Assembly (NCBI GenBank): GCA_946807835.1
Contig: OX327686.1
Coordinates: 14,260,001 to 14,324,000, forward strand
Direction of reading: 5' to 3'
Origin: Ailanthus altissimus
Taxonomy: Eukaryota > Streptophyta > Magnoliopsida > Sapindales > Simaroubaceae
Length of the DNA: 64,000 bases
Below are positions 21,931 to 35,220 of the stretch, in pieces. The translations under genes were made by a program, and so were the position numbers. The notes below the pieces were generated by a model. It worked only from the letters and a program-made list of their open reading frames with translations. It ran no database searches and had not been told where the DNA came from. Position 1 is the first letter of the stretch; the number at the start of each line of letters is the position of its first letter.

Positions 21931-22445
21931 AAATGACTTCAATTGTAGAAAAACGATTCTTCTCGACGAGCGGCAAATATATTCTTATTAAAGCTATAGC
22001 TCAGGTGATCCCAACATGCATGTCTATCTTTAAAGTTCTCAAGTTAATTATGAAATGCATTACATAATTGGTTTGTTCTTTTTGGTGGGGAAATAATTCA
22101 AATTATAAAAGGTTGTGTTGGCTTTAATGGTATAGTGTTTGCTCGCCTTATTCTTGAGGTGGTTTAGGGTTCATAAATTTAAGATTGTTTAATAAATATT
22201 TACTAACTAAACAATGTTAAAGATTTTTTAAGGATCTTAGCTCTTTCTAGTAGAATACTCAAGGTTAAGTATTTTCTGCACGATTATTTTCTTCAAGTTT
22301 TATCCACTAAGGGTTGTTCTTATATTTGGAATAGCTTAATGTGGGGTTTGAAGCTTCTTTGGCAAGGCATCCATTGGCGTGTTGGGATGGCAAATCTATC
22401 TCAATATTTTTTTATCCATGAGGTCCTCATCTTAGTTCCTTTTGG

Positions 22446-22567
22446 GTAATCACTCTAAGTAGAGGGCATGATTTATATAAGGTGGCTAATTTAATTCATT
22501 CAGATAGTAATCACTCTAAGTAGAGGGCATGATTTATATAAGGTGGCTAATTTAATTCATTCAGATA
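22446..22567 (+). repeat. 61 bp tandem duplication in the LINE
   Basis: Two copies of a unit running from GTAATCACTCTAAGTAGAGG to CATTCAGATA. Confidence 0.92.
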
Positions 22568-22989
22568 TTACATAGAAATTCAAGTATTGAATGAGCTTCT
22601 ATGGCTGATTAATGTTCAAATTATTGAGTCAACACTGGTTTGCAACTCTATAGCTGGTGATACATTAATTTGGAACTTCTTTAATGATGGAAAAATCTCG
22701 GTCAAGAACGATTATAAGGTGGCATTGTAGTAATTTCATTCAACAAATGCTTCTTTTTAGGCCTTTACTTATGCATCTTGGTGAATGATCCTTTGTTAGC
22801 TTCAAATTTCTCTTAAAACCAAGCATTTTATATGGAGGGCAGTTCTAAATTTCTTGCCTACTTTTTACAATTGAAATAATAGGGAGATTGAGGTTCAGGC
22901 ATAGTATCAACAGTGTAACGAGAGCCTTGAAACAAGTATGCATGCACTATGTTTCTGTAGTTACACTTCGAATGTGTTACGGATATCAA

Positions 22990-23985
22990 GCTCTTTAGTA
23001 TGACACCATTATGGAATCAATTAAGCCATAGATTTGATACCTTTTTTTTTTATTCTTTACATAGTGAAAGAAATAACTCACACCATAAGTAAGAATACAT
23101 AAAATCAACACACTAATAAAGATAAAGAAAACAAAACAATCAACGAGACATAGATATATGTAGTTTGGCCCATAAATGCCTACGTTTACGGAGGATTTAT
23201 GATTTAGCTTCTATTATTGATATAGATAACTAAGTATCGTTTTACATCATCAATGATCATACAATACCCATAGTATCTCATATAGAGTTTCTTAAATATC
23301 TATTATTGATCACTATAAATTTTCTAAGACCTATTAGTATCTTCTAATAATAGATTTCTACAAGGAATACAAGAATAGACCGAACATCTAAGCTAAAAGG
23401 ATCTATGATGTTTCTTTTATTCACTCGAGAACTAAAGAAAACATTCCCCAAAATTTACACCCTAGTTCACCATGCACTTAGTTTCTACCTAGGTTTTTTA
23501 TTCCCTCTTATAGTCTACATATTAAAACTTTAGATGCTTGTCTTTCTTCTTTTGTTAATAAGGCTTATATAGTGAATATAACACTCTTATAAACCGTAAA
23601 CGTAATTGAAATAAGAGTCCACGTATTATAGGAATCTAAAACTCCTTAAAAGTCAAAAATCCAAAGCTAAATGAACATTTGTCACGTCTGGCTTCAGGTG
23701 CCAAGTGGCGCCAGCATGAAATCAACTAGCACTGCGGCTCTGGGCATAACTATTTCTGGCATCGCAGTTTTGGCACCACAGTGCTTGGCCTTGGACAACA
23801 ATCCTTCATTTCCTTCGTTCTTTCGCATCTTTCCAAGTCTCGTTTAGCTTCTCCTAATATGTCCCATGTGTCCTTGACTTGAAGATTTTCCTCTTGGTAG
23901 TTTTCATAATTCTTTCCCATACAAGATTGTTGAATCACCAATATCCAATATGAGGTTTCGAAATACAACTATTTTTATCAGTTTG
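22990..23985 (-). mobile_element. Copia-like LTR fragment inserted in the LINE (ends approximate)
   Basis: Interrupts the LINE between its zinc-binding and RNase H parts. GATTTGATACC (about 23031-23041) resembles a reversed tRNA-Met primer site. It is followed by sequence resembling the end of plant copia LTRs (ATATATGTAGTTTGGCCC..GCCTACGTTTACGGAGG, about 23154-23201). No coding region is seen. The ends and a TSD were not established. Confidence 0.5.
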
Positions 23986-24527
23986 TGGCCGATATTAAAT
24001 GTTCAGAAGTCAACTTAAAGGTGCTTCAAGTGGTTACTAAATTTTTAGTAGGTGAGTTAGAATATTTTGTGTTCTGCTGTAGAGATTGAGTGTCCAAAAT
24101 TAGAGTTTATTTAATAGTGGCATTCCTCTTGCTGCAGCCCGTATTGTTGATCTTGCAGGAGACTTCTTGGAGGATTTTTAGCCACTATAAAATGCAGTTT
24201 CAAGAGCTTCGGACATGATAGTACAACATCTGAGTATATGGCTTCCTCTGCCCATTGATAATTGGAAGCTCAATGTCGACACAGTAGTGAATAGTTAGAA
24301 ACAACTGATTAGTTTTGTGGGGTACTTCATGATTCATCAAGTATTGTTTGGTTAGCCTTTTCTAAGTCACGTATAGGATCATGTAGCCCATTTACTGCAG
24401 AATGTTTAGCATTGCTAGAGGGAATAAAAATAATTCAAAATTATTCTCTTCTTCTCAATGTTATAGAGTTGGAGTGTTTGCATATAATTTAAGCTATTAA
24501 GGGTTGATGTTTTTCAAGTGCAAAAGG

Positions 24528-25095
24528 TGTTGGGATTTGTGCTCATGTACCATCCTAATTTTGTATGAATATTTTATTTTTATACTTATGTAATAAATGA
24601 ATATTTCATTAAATTGTTAATTATTTTTATTAAGGTAAGATGCTTGTAATATTTCAGACATTGTATTGATCTGAAGGATTTTAGATCAAGTCTAAAGAGT
24701 TAGAACCTTGTCTAAAATGGGACAAAGACTTTGGAATATGCTTGTAATGACATAGTTACAAATAGTTGCAAGCGTTGCTAAGAAATATCATTGTGTAAAT
24801 ATGTTCACAAATTAAATGTTCTTGATTTATTTCCACTGATGCAGGGTCTATCGAATAGAATCGATTAATATAGATTAGTGTATGTCTATATCTGGATAAT
24901 CTAGATGGTTAATCTTAGCAAACCATGAGCTTAGTGGAAGCTCGTATAGATATACATGTATTTAGTAAGGACTAGATACTGAACTAGACTCAATGAACAC
25001 CTCTAATAGATTTCTCATAAATCCGTCAGTGGAGGGTCTTAATCATTAAACATCACGTATGCACCTCACGTACCATTGCCATTATATTTTTTATT
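24528..25095 (+). repeat. LTR fragment related to the solo LTR at 45449-47811
   Basis: Starts TGTTGGGATTTGTGC and is homologous to the reverse complement of about 47180-47811; shared landmarks are GGTAAGATGCTTGTAAT, AATGGGACAAAGAC and AAACCATGAG..TAG..CTCGTATAGA. The two copies are in inverted orientation. It diverges after about 25040, so it is truncated or a different subfamily. Confidence 0.75.
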
Positions 25096-25113
25096 GTGAG
25101 CATTCTGCCGCAG

Positions 25114-28100
25114 ATGGTGGTTGACTTACCGTAGGCATTTGACAGTAAACAAGGAAGCCTTTAATAATGCTAGACTCCAATTGGTTTTCAATGACGCAAA
25201 GTGAGTGATTTCCCATATGCCTATATATTACTTCACCAAGATAATTACTATGAAAACACAGTAACTGTTACGATTTTCTTGATTATTTTTTTGTTAGACT
25301 TGGATCTATGATTTGGTCATTGGTGAGTTAATTTGGTGGGAATGTCAAGCTCTCTTCTATTAATAATTTTCCTCAGTAGTTTGCTTGTGATGAAAATTCA
25401 GATTTTTTTTGTTTCTTAAAAATTAATATCACAAACAATTGTTGAAGACAGATCATGTAAGCAAACTATAATTCACACATGGCTCATGTCCCCTACATAA
25501 CAATTACACAGCAATATGAAATTTTATAATATAAAATACTCTAGGATATACGACCATAAAGTACAACAAGATTTACAGGACATTCTATATACAGTCATAA
25601 ACCACAATTAGATTTACCTAACCTTCACATTACACTATTAAGAGTTTTTGGGTGAAAAGTTAAAGATTAAGAAAACATATCAGAATTCATTAGAGAGTAG
25701 TGTAGAGGTTATGATTTTCTTAGTTTTTATAATATCATATTGGTAACCGTTCTCTCTCTTTGATAGAAAAAAAAGTGTATGAAAAAGCTTAACTTGAGAC
25801 TTTGACTCTTTAATATATCCAACATTACTATAGGCTCATCAATCATAACAAAATGGGATATTGAGTTTCTATACATATATAAGCCTATACTAATAAAATT
25901 TGATAATTTTGTAAACTCATATATATCTATTAGATCACTTTTATTGAGCTCCTAATTAAATAGCCAACCCATGTACCATAAATGTTAATATGTGAGATCA
26001 CAATTAGAAAAATACAACAATCTTCCACTTGAGTCATATATGTTATTCAAATTGTTCATGGTAAAATTTAACGAGCTTAACTTTTGTTTTTTAAAAAACA
26101 AAATCTACCAGAAAAGTTTGTCCACTAATCACACTAGTATAGGATCAAAGCGATCTTCACTATACTTTTTCGCAGCTAGACCTAACAACGATCATCATAT
26201 TAGTATAATTAATAACATAGATCAAGTATGGATGTGTAACATAAAATTTTTATGTAATGTGATCTCATATTATGCCTATTTTCAATTGGTAATTCTTTAT
26301 AACTCAAAAGATTCAAACAACATACTTTTAAAACTTTACGCACAACTATAGTAAAAAGTCTATAACTTTACTTCAAAATATTCAATAAATAAAGAAACTA
26401 TAATACTTTAATCTAATTAGTAAAACAAATATATTAATAACATATATAAATATCAAAATACAAACTCCCACTATACATACATATCATTAATATAAATTAC
26501 ATCCTTATGAGCCACATGCTTATGAAACACCCTGGGTGGTAAACCCTTAATAAGCAGATCCAAAATCATGGAGTTTGTGTTGATGTTCTCAATAGACATT
26601 TGAAAACTTTAAACCTTTTTCTTGACAACTAGAAACTTAATGTCAACGTGCTTTGACTTCAATGAGCTTTTGTTATTCTTAGATTACAACTCGGCGGCCT
26701 TCTTATAACAGTTTATTTTTAATGGTCTCTCAATGCCATCGACTATACATAACCCAATAATAAATTTTCTCAGCCATATCTTTTGATTTGATGCCTCATG
26801 GCAAGTTATGAGTTCTACTTATATGATGAAAAAAGCTATAAGTGTTTACTTGACACTTTTTTTTGACATAACTCCTCAAACCAATATGAAAATATAACCT
26901 AAAGTGGATCTCTTGCTGCTGAGGCACCTAAAAAAATTAGAGGTAGAATTTGATTTTTAAATGATCAAATCTCTAATATATGAGTATATAGTCTTTAGTT
27001 CTTTGAAAATACTATATAACCCATTTTGCTGCTTTTAATGATCCATTCTCGGATTACTAAGATATCTTTCTAACATTTCAATTATGTACACAATATCCAA
27101 ATGTGTACAAACTTGTGGATACATAAGATTCTCTATTGCTGATGCATAAGGAATTTTCTCTATTTCTTCCTTCTCAATCTCGTTTTTCAGACATTGGAGC
27201 AAACTAAAATTATCACACTTATCAGTGGGTGTATCTCCTGGTGCAAAACGTTTCATGCCTATCTACTAAGCACCTTCTCGATATAACCCTTTGTGACAAT
27301 CCAAGAAATACCTCGAGTACGGTCTCGAAGAATTTGTATACCCAATATAAAGGATGCATTTCTAAAATCTTTTACTTTAAAATTACTTGAAAGAATTCTC
27401 TTGATTTCATGCAACAAGCCCATATTGATGATTATCAGTAGAATATCATCTACATATAGTACTAGGAGAATAAATTTGCTTATGCTGAACTTGAGATATA
27501 TGCATTGATTAATAGTGTTCTTCTTAAATCCAAAAGAAGTGACTCACTTGATCATTTCTAATATCATTGATGAGATATTTGCTTTAAACCATGAATGGAT
27601 TTCTTTAGCTTGCATACCAGATATTTTAAATTTTTAAATTCAAAATTCTCTGGTTACACCATATAAATTATTTCTTTAATGTTATCATTAAGAAACACTA
27701 TCTTAACATTCATTTGATGTACCTTTAATTCATAATGAGTTACAAATGTCATGATGATTCTAAAATAGTTTTTTTATTTATTGAAATTGGATAAAAAGTA
27801 TCTTTATAATAAATATCTTCCTTTTGAGTGAAACATTTGGCAACCAGACGTGTTTTATTTCAAATCCTATTTGATTTTAAATATATATTTACAACCAATC
27901 AATTTTTCCCCTTTATGCAACTAAAAAAGTTCCTAAACGCCATTATCTTTAATTGATTTCATCTCATCCTTCATAGCTTCTATTCACTTCTCTAAGTTTG
28001 AACATTATTTGACTTGACTAAAAGATGTTAGGATCATTTTTCAACTCTGTATCAAACTTATATTTTTAGAGATATATGATATAATAATATGAAATCGTAC

Positions 28101-31100
28101 TTCTCCTCTCTCTAGTTGATCTCCTTAATAACACTTATAATTGATGTTGTTGTTGTTCCTCCTTATGAATTTGAGGTGGTTCTTTATTTTGAATTGGATA
28201 TAATTGAGGTATGTCTATTATTTCTTGATTTTTCAGGTTTGCATTTTGAATAATGTTAGAAATGATAACCTGATCATTTTTAGTTGCAACAGTCAAAATA
28301 TTGACATATTTGATAAGGGCAAAATTGTCATATATTTTTTCATGATTGTATTTTGATATTTTATTGTTTTATAAGAATAGATGACTATTTATGTGCTTTA
28401 TTGTTATTTATAGGGACTTGAACAAAATTTAAAGAAAGAATGCAAAAGGAGCAAAAACAGGGACCAAAATGTAAAGTTTTCAAAATATGACTCCAGCGCC
28501 CCCGTGCCACAAGTATTTTCGCCTCAGCACTGGAATAGTGATCGAAATAGGAAAAAGACCTGTTTAAGTTGCATCTGGCGCTCTAGCGACAAATAGTCAT
28601 CGTGCCAGCGACGATCCAGCGCCCCAGCGCTATCAGCTCACCGCTCCAACGATAAAGCCATTTTCATGCAGCGCCCCAGTTACAACTGTATAGCAAGCCA
28701 GCGGTAACGCGAATCCTAGTACGACCAGAATTGAGTTTTTCAAGTTCAAATCAAACCTTATAAAAGGCTACTCGACCCCAGACGTAAAGAGAAACCAGAG
28801 AAGAACATAGGGCAAGAAAAAGAGAACTTAGAGCAATTCAAGAGCACCAAGAATCCAAAGCAACATCAATCAAAAGCAATTTGATGTCTACATCGGTTTG
28901 TGATTGCTTATATCATGTTTTATTTTTTTATTTTATTGCTGTGATTCTCTTGTGGCTATGAACTAATTTATTTTCTAGGGTTAATATTTGAACTCAATAT
29001 GTGCGCTTAAATTGCCATATCTTTTAGTATTTAAGAAACTTAGTCCTTTATTATTTAAATTACTTATGTTTAATGCTTCAATACATCTGGCCAATATATG
29101 GTGAATGAGTTGGTAATATATTGATAAACTCGGAAGAGGAATCAATATATTTAGACCTAGGTAATTTGATACATGATTATAGAGTAACATTCAATGCTAC
29201 ATATGCAAGTTTCAACTTAGGATAAGAATATACCTAGTTGGCATGTATGATCAATAAGACCTAATCTTAATGAATCTTAGTTTATTACAAGTACCATAGG
29301 AATATAGGTATTTGGTAAATTAAGGTATACTTGCATGATCTTGGAAAAGGCTTGTGAATACATTAGTGTCTTGATCAATAACAAAGACTAAGGAAGTTAA
29401 ATATTAGAAGATTAATTATTAGAAAGCATATTGAGAGATAGTATTAATCATAGGTTTTCTCTATATTGCTATCAATTAAATTTCTTTGCATTGTGTTTTT
29501 GCCTTTATATTTTATACATTCATTCTTAGATTTTTATTTATCTGAATAATTATTAGAAAGATATCATTTTAGTAATTGGTTAAAAAGAAGAAATTATCCC
29601 TGTGGGTTCGACATCCGATTTATTTAGTCCCTTTATTACTTGCATACGATAGTGTATACTTGCACTTAGTTATAAGATATAGAAATATCGCATCAATATT
29701 CCTTTTAAAACATAACCTTTCTGAGTTGGTCATTCCCACTGTAATTAACATTCTTAATGAACTTAGCATTTCCTGTCTAAAAAGAAAAGATCTATTTGAG
29801 AGATCATAAAACGTGAAACCCTTTGACCTTTCTGAATACCTTACAACGTAAGAACTAACAATTCTTAACTCTAATTTATTTTCATTAAGTTTGTGTGGTG
29901 TAGTCTCAGCAGGGCAATCCTAAACACATAAATGTCTAATGTTGGCCTTCTTTCCAATCTATAAGTCATACAGGGTTTTAACTATTATTTTGCTTGAAAC
30001 TCTATTAAGGATGTAAACTGTAATTTTTATTGCCTTTCCCCAAAGTGATTCTGGTAAAGATAAATGACTAATCATACTTCTCATTATATTCTTTAAAGTT
30101 CAATTTTATCTCTTACCTACACCATTTTGACTCAGAGTCCCTAACATAGTATATTGAGGAGCAATCCCACATTCTGCCAAGAATTTGGCAAAGGGTCTAA
30201 GAATTTGTTCACTTGATCATCATATATATCTACTATAGTATTCATTAACATGATCATATTTAACCACTTTAATTTTCTCACTAAGTTGATTTTCAACTTT
30301 GGCTTTGAAATTCTTGAAAACGTCTAAGGATTTTGACTTCTCATGGATTAAATATAGGTAACCATAATGAGAGTAATCATCCATGAAGGTGATAAAATAT
30401 TGATACCCATTCTATTAAGCTTTAGGGAATGAATAAAAAATGTTTGTATGTATCAACTTCAAGACACTAGAACTTCTATTGGCATATACTTTTTTATTTT
30501 AATGTTTGTTTGTTTTTTCTTTACATATTCCATATAAAATTTGAAGTCTGATAAATCAAGGAAATTAAGATTTCTTTCTAACGCGAGTCTTTGAATTTTT
30601 TGTTTAGAAATATGTTTTAAACGCTTGTGCTATAGCATAGATGAATTTTTATTGGTTAAGTTGCACATTGTACTATAATTACTTGCATTCAAGGTTCCAT
30701 AATCATTTGAGGCATTAATGTCTAATTTATATAGTTTATCAAAAAGAATCGGTACTAATAATATTTGATTTTAAGAACAAACTAAACTTATCACTTCTAA
30801 ATGAACAATAGTATCCAAACTTGTCCAAGGATGAAACATAAATTAAATTCCGTCTAAATGACGAAACAAAAAGTCTCTTCTAAATTCAAATACAAGCTAG
30901 AGTCTAATTATAATCTAAACAGAAATTGCCTCTATAGGTACATTATTACCATTTCTCATAAAGATGAATCTTTCAGTATTAGTTGACACTTGGCTTCTTA
31001 GAAAACCCTACATAATAACACTTATGTGAGTAGTTACACTAGTATCTACCCATCAAGTATCATTAGGTACTAAGGCTAAATTAATTGCAGAATAAAATAA

Positions 31101-34100
31101 TTGAGAATGTTTCCCTTGTTTACATGCCATGTGATGTACTTAAGATAATCATTCTTCACACGGTCAACCTTCTTGCAAAAGAATCAAGTAATCACATTAT
31201 TGTATTTTTGTTGCACCTTATGCTATAAAGTCCCACTGTTTGTAGTTTCCTTCCCCTTATTGTTCTTTTTCCAATTCCTGCTAGCAACAATATCCTGATA
31301 GGTAGTAGTTAAGTGAACATTTTCAGTTTTCTCTTATTTCAATCTCTCTTCTTCTTACATACATTAAGCAATAAGCTCAGTCAGAGTCCATTTTTCTTTC
31401 TGAGTATTGTAACTAATCTTAAATGGACTAAATTGTGTAGAAAAATAGATCAAGACTAAGTGTACAAGGATGTCATTAAACAATATTAGCTTTAATGCCC
31501 TACGTCGAGTCACAAGATTTGACATTTCTATGATGTACTCTCTTATGTTTCTTTTGCCTCTGCATGACATTGAAACAACCTTACAAAGAATAATACTTGT
31601 TTTCACCTTTTCATTACCTATGAAACGATTTACTATTTGACAAAACTCCTTAGCATTTTTCTTATTAGGTATTGCATCCTTGATGGTATCTAGATTGGAA
31701 TGTTTTATGATTATAAGACTCATGTGGTTTGAACGCTCCCATTTTTTTAATTTATAAATAGCTCTTAATCAGTAGTACTTTTATTAGATAGGGTAGAAGG
31801 TTGTTTAATCTGAATTGCATAATCTAGATTTATGCACCTGAGCATTATCATAATCTGCTATTTCTATTTTTTAAAATTTGTGCTGATAAGTATAGGAATA
31901 TTGTTCACATTTGCAGATATCGAAGATGTATTGATTGAACATATACAAAAAACAAAAACAGCTCACAATTAATTACTGAGTTCATAATTCATATATATAT
32001 ATATATGTTATAATTAACCATTGAATATATACACATAAGTGGGCCCATCACGTGACACATAGTATAACATTGATATTAAATATATAGACAAAAATAACAA
32101 CTTATAAACAGTACTCTCAAATCCATTCAATAAATATTATAAACCAGTCAATTATGTATTTCTTTGGACTGACTTATTATATGCATGGCTATAACTAAAT
32201 TTATCATATATTTATAACAACAATTTATCTTTTATCTTTTTAAAAAAATAACCTTCATTTGGGTTGATTATTTTTTTGCATAGATTTAATATGTGTACAT
32301 ACTCTAAAATAATTAAGTCTCTCTAATAGAGGTTACTTTGATAGCATATCATTTCAATTTAACCTATAATGGAATGTTAAACAAAAAGTGAAAGAAAATT
32401 TTAAAAAAACACAATTTTCCCTTCCTCGGACCAGCACAATGACACCCTTAGACTGACACTGCAGTGTCGAGTCCTTATCTTTTGGCACTATGGTTCCATG
32501 TTGTTGGCAAACGGCGCTGGGTATGTTGGGTCTCGATCTACTTTTTTTTTTTTTTAAATAGAGGAGAGAAAATGTAGATAAGAGAAAATCACCCCTAAAA
32601 TATTAATGATGTGATTTTCAGCCTCTAATCTCTTATTTATGATCCTAAATATAAATTCAACCTATAAATTTAAGAAAACTTCATAACCTCAACAAGAACA
32701 CATAATCATGGCAATTCATTATATACATTTTCTACCCTAGATAAACTTTATGAGAGAAATTATGCAATCTAGAAAAATTCAACATGTTATTCTTAATAAT
32801 CTAACATGAACTACTTTGTTACCAATTATAAGCAAACTATAATTCACACATATTTCATGTCTCCCATGCATAATAATTACAAGCAATATAAAATTTCACG
32901 GCATAAAATACTCTATGGTATATGGTCATAAACCATAACAAGATTTATAAAACCTTTGGTATACGATCATAAACTACAACAAGATTTACAGGACTTTTGG
33001 TATATGGTCATAAATTACAATAAAATTTATAGGACCTTCATGTTAAACTATCAAGATTCATATGATGAAAAGAAAAAGATTAAAAAAATATATTGGAATC
33101 CATTGGAGAGCAGTGTGAAAGTTATGGTCTTTCACATTTTCAAAATAACATATTAGTAACTGTTCTCTCTCTTTTATGGATTAAAAAGCGTAAAAATAAA
33201 ACTTAACTTGAGAATCTTAACCAAAATCTTTAATCTAATAGTGCTATAGGCTAATCATGTTGGTATGGCAAATAAAAATATTTTTGTTTATAAAAATAAA
33301 CGCAGCGGAAGCCAAATCGTCTTTTTTATAATTACATGTATAAGGATAGAAGATTACCTCAATTCCTCGTTATGACAGATCTTAAATTGAATGGCTGCAA
33401 TCTTTTCTAATATCCTCAATCTTCAAACTCAATGCGTGTGAGCACGTGGATCTTTCTTAATCTCTAAACACACTAATACCAAAATCTGAGAAAATAATAT
33501 TAATTAAATTCTTTTTTCATGTAAGGATACGTAAAAAGAATTTTTCTCTGTATGGTTGTGGTCTATTTTTCTTGTTACATACCTCCTATATATATAGAGA
33601 TCTCCATTGGGTATTTAGAATTTGATTAGGGTTAGAAAATTAGAGTTTGATTAGGATTTGAGCTAGTAGAGGGACTGTAAGACCCATGGGCTTCCTAGCT
33701 CCAACTTAAAAGGCTTAGTCCTTATTATCTCATAATACACCAATTCTTTTAAGTTAACCCCAGGCTATTCCACTAAAAACCAAGGGCTGTACTCTAGTAA
33801 CCCATGTTATAAAATAAAAGCTCATTTAATTAAAACTTCATTTAATTAAATTGGGCTGGTCTTTAGACCAATAATAACCACTTAATAATTGATGTCCATG
33901 ATTAAAGCTAGGCCCTTAAAAAAATATCTTGCCTCTTTAATTATTTGTTTGCCCATAAATCACTGAATGCTCTAATGATCACTTTTAATATATCTATATT
34001 TGTAAATAAATTTATAAATAAATATTATTCTTCAATAATTAATTTATTGAATAAACTGTGGCCACAGATTCTAATGATCAAGTACTGCAAATAGCTTAGG

Positions 34101-35220
34101 TGGACATTAATTATTAGATTTCATCTTGCAGATATATGTTCCTACAACCCATGAAATTATATCTCCAAGCTATCGAGGTTTTGACCGTTTATTTGGACCT
34201 CACTTTGTGCTAACTCAAAAGATACAATGGATGAATGTAAGTTCATTACCTGCTCGGGATTAAGATCAATTAAGCTTATTAAAGCTTTTGTAAATTAAGA
34301 TCTACGACATTTAGTTAATCAGATCAAAATTCACAGTAGTCCTATTCAATGTATCATATACACTAATTTTTCTACTCGAAGTCTCTACTTTGATGATCAA
34401 GGTAAATCATCCACTATAGGAAGCAAAAAAAGCTACAACCTTACATAATGAAATGCCTTTTTCATTAATGGTTGTGAACATGATTTAATTTATAAAGAAC
34501 TTGTGATATATACCCTCTGTATTAGTATCATATGCCTAATACATATATCACATACTTTATAAATATAAGCTTATCAATGTATGCTCAATTATATGTATGA
34601 ATAAACTTTATTAATCTTATAAAATATTATCTCACATGCTTTAAGGGCATAAATAATATTATATGTCTAACGAATAAAATAAGATATTGATTTCTATATA
34701 TATAAACTAATACCTATAAAACTTTATAATTTTGTAAACCCATATGTATGATCACTTTTATTGGGCTAATAATTAAATAGCTAGCTCATTTATAATTAAT
34801 GTTAATATATGACCCCACAATTAAGAAAATACCTATGTTTCATATGATGATGAATATCATTTTAGAAGTATAAAATTAACAAAATTTTGCAGGAGCGAGT
34901 TGCAGAGTAGAGTGGAGAAATTGGATGTTATCTTAGGAGACTTGGCAGATCTAATTGAAGTAAGTCCTTGTAACCATCTATACATAAAATCCTTCTATGA
35001 ACAAGTGGTCAAGTCCATCTCAATGCTAGTGGAATCTTTGTCACTCAAGTTAGATTTATAGCTTCTGTTCCTCCAATATCAGAGCATTCAAAGATTTCCA
35101 ATTAATTTTCAATATTAATATTTGTCTTTGATGTAGGTTGGTCTGGCTGGTGTTCTGACCCATAAGAAGGTCTTTAATTCAATTTACAGCACCATAAAAC
35201 ATGTTTTCAATCGTGAATAG
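25114..35220 (+). CDS. Unidentified host gene, last three exons (spliced, partial)
   Basis: Three exon-like segments join in phase: 25114-25200 (acceptor GCAG, donor GTGAGT), 34893-34959 (acceptor TTTTGCAG, donor GTAAGT) and 35137-35220 (acceptor ATGTAG, TAG stop at 35218-35220). The first ends two bases into a codon that the second completes. The product would contain [16 protein letters not shown], then [21 protein letters not shown] (amphipathic, coiled-coil-like), then [11 protein letters not shown] and a 16-residue tail. I do not recognise the family. The intron between the first two exons is 9.7 kb and is filled by copia element B; upstream exons would lie beyond the LINE. Splice sites and phase agree well, but this is a prediction without transcript support. 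The last exon could instead end at another donor after AAGAAG. Confidence 0.5.
25457..26015 (-). repeat. 3' LTR of copia element B
   Basis: Aligns by eye with 32829-33257 plus 34669-34833; shared landmarks are AGCAAACTATAATTCACACA, GTTCTCTCTCTTT and ATTTTGTAAAC(T/C)CATAT. Ends are accurate to about 5 bp. Confidence 0.78.
26490..28310 (-). pseudogene. Copia B: reverse transcriptase and RNase H remnants
   Basis: Minus strand. Contains [10 protein letters not shown], the catalytic RT motif (27437-27466), then the RT/RNase H linker (27035-27256; [25 protein letters not shown]) and a C-terminal end resembling the usual LPPKVFHKHV (about 26500-26560). It is interrupted by many stops and by the solo LTR at 28311. 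Not functional. Confidence 0.85.
28306..28310. repeat. TSD ATATT (left) of the solo LTR at 28311
   Basis: ATATT is repeated at 29696-29700, exactly at the other end of the solo LTR. Confidence 0.9.
28311..29695 (+). mobile_element. Solo LTR of a Tat/Athila-like gypsy family (copy 2)
   Basis: 1385 bp, TGATAAGGGC...CGCATCA, with perfect TSD ATATT. It is the plus-orientation copy; its end holds CCCTGTGGGTTCGACATCC, comparable to the 3' end of Athila-type LTRs. It is an inverted relative of 36916-38322, with which it shares nearly its whole length. A GC-rich block with AGCGCC repeats lies at 28495-28720, and a GGTGAATGAGTTGGTAATA landmark near 29100 also occurs (reversed) at 37490. Confidence 0.9.
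29810..31050 (-). pseudogene. Copia B: integrase remnant
   Basis: Minus strand. Best motif: [21 protein letters not shown] (about 30105-30170), the copia integrase region ending in the catalytic Glu context (QNGV.ER in intact copies; here GKR, so altered). Numerous stops. The nested solo LTR separates it from the RT portion. Confidence 0.8.
31364..31900 (-). pseudogene. Copia B: gag (UBN2-type) remnant
   Basis: A 119-codon open stretch (31364-31723) with the layout typical of plant copia gag: [41 protein letters not shown] and [10 protein letters not shown]. It continues upstream in broken frames. The capsid-like protein would no longer be made. Confidence 0.85.
32829..34833 (-). repeat. 5' LTR of copia element B, split by a nested LTR
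   Basis: 32829-33257 and about 34669-34833 together match the left LTR at 25457-26015. The intervening 1.4 kb is a later insertion. Confidence 0.75.
33258..34668 (-). mobile_element. Copia-type LTR nested in the 5' LTR of element B (ends approximate)
   Basis: About 1.41 kb beginning TGTTGGTATGGC, with ACGCAGCGGAAG 45 bp in, an arrangement shared with the solo LTR at 45449 (ACGCAGCGAAAG). On the minus strand this would be the LTR 3' end. Homology of the host LTR resumes at about 34669. No ORF and no clear TSD. Confidence 0.6.

Larger units (their letters stand above)
18780..24527 (+). mobile_element. Degraded L1-type LINE (non-LTR retrotransposon)
   Basis: A decayed plant LINE read from scattered fragments: ORF1-like part (18789-19206); apurinic endonuclease start LIYWNAQRIGNSHALK (19623 on) with METK-like LETKLL and the late SDHQPL motif (about 20275-20290); reverse transcriptase with YFALKLNICIAYN (about 21330-21400) and ADDCLVFY (about 21655-21680, one frameshift); a zinc-binding-RVT segment DTLIWNFFNDGKISV (about 22650-22700); and an RNase H start NWKLNVDT (about 24262). 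Many stops and frameshifts make it dead. About 1 kb of LTR-like sequence (22990-23985) interrupts it, and a 61 bp tandem duplication lies at 22446-22567. The ends are not defined, and no poly-A tail or TSD was found. Confidence 0.85.
25457..34833 (-). mobile_element. Degraded Ty1/copia element B with nested insertions
   Basis: Homologous, diverged LTRs (about 25457-26015 and 32829-34833) enclose minus-strand copia remnants. The 3' polypurine tract reads CAAGTGGAAGATTGTT (minus strand, about 26016-26033). The primer site next to the right LTR is a decayed TGGTAACAAAG (about 32816-32827). Two later insertions sit inside: a solo LTR (28311-29695) and another LTR in the 5' LTR (about 33258-34668). 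No TSD was found. It lies between two exons of a putative host gene. Confidence 0.85.

Noticed and set aside
26035..26351. 119-aa plus-strand ORF at 25992-26351
   Set aside because: Overlaps the LTR, polypurine tract and minus-strand RNase H region of copia B; antisense noise.
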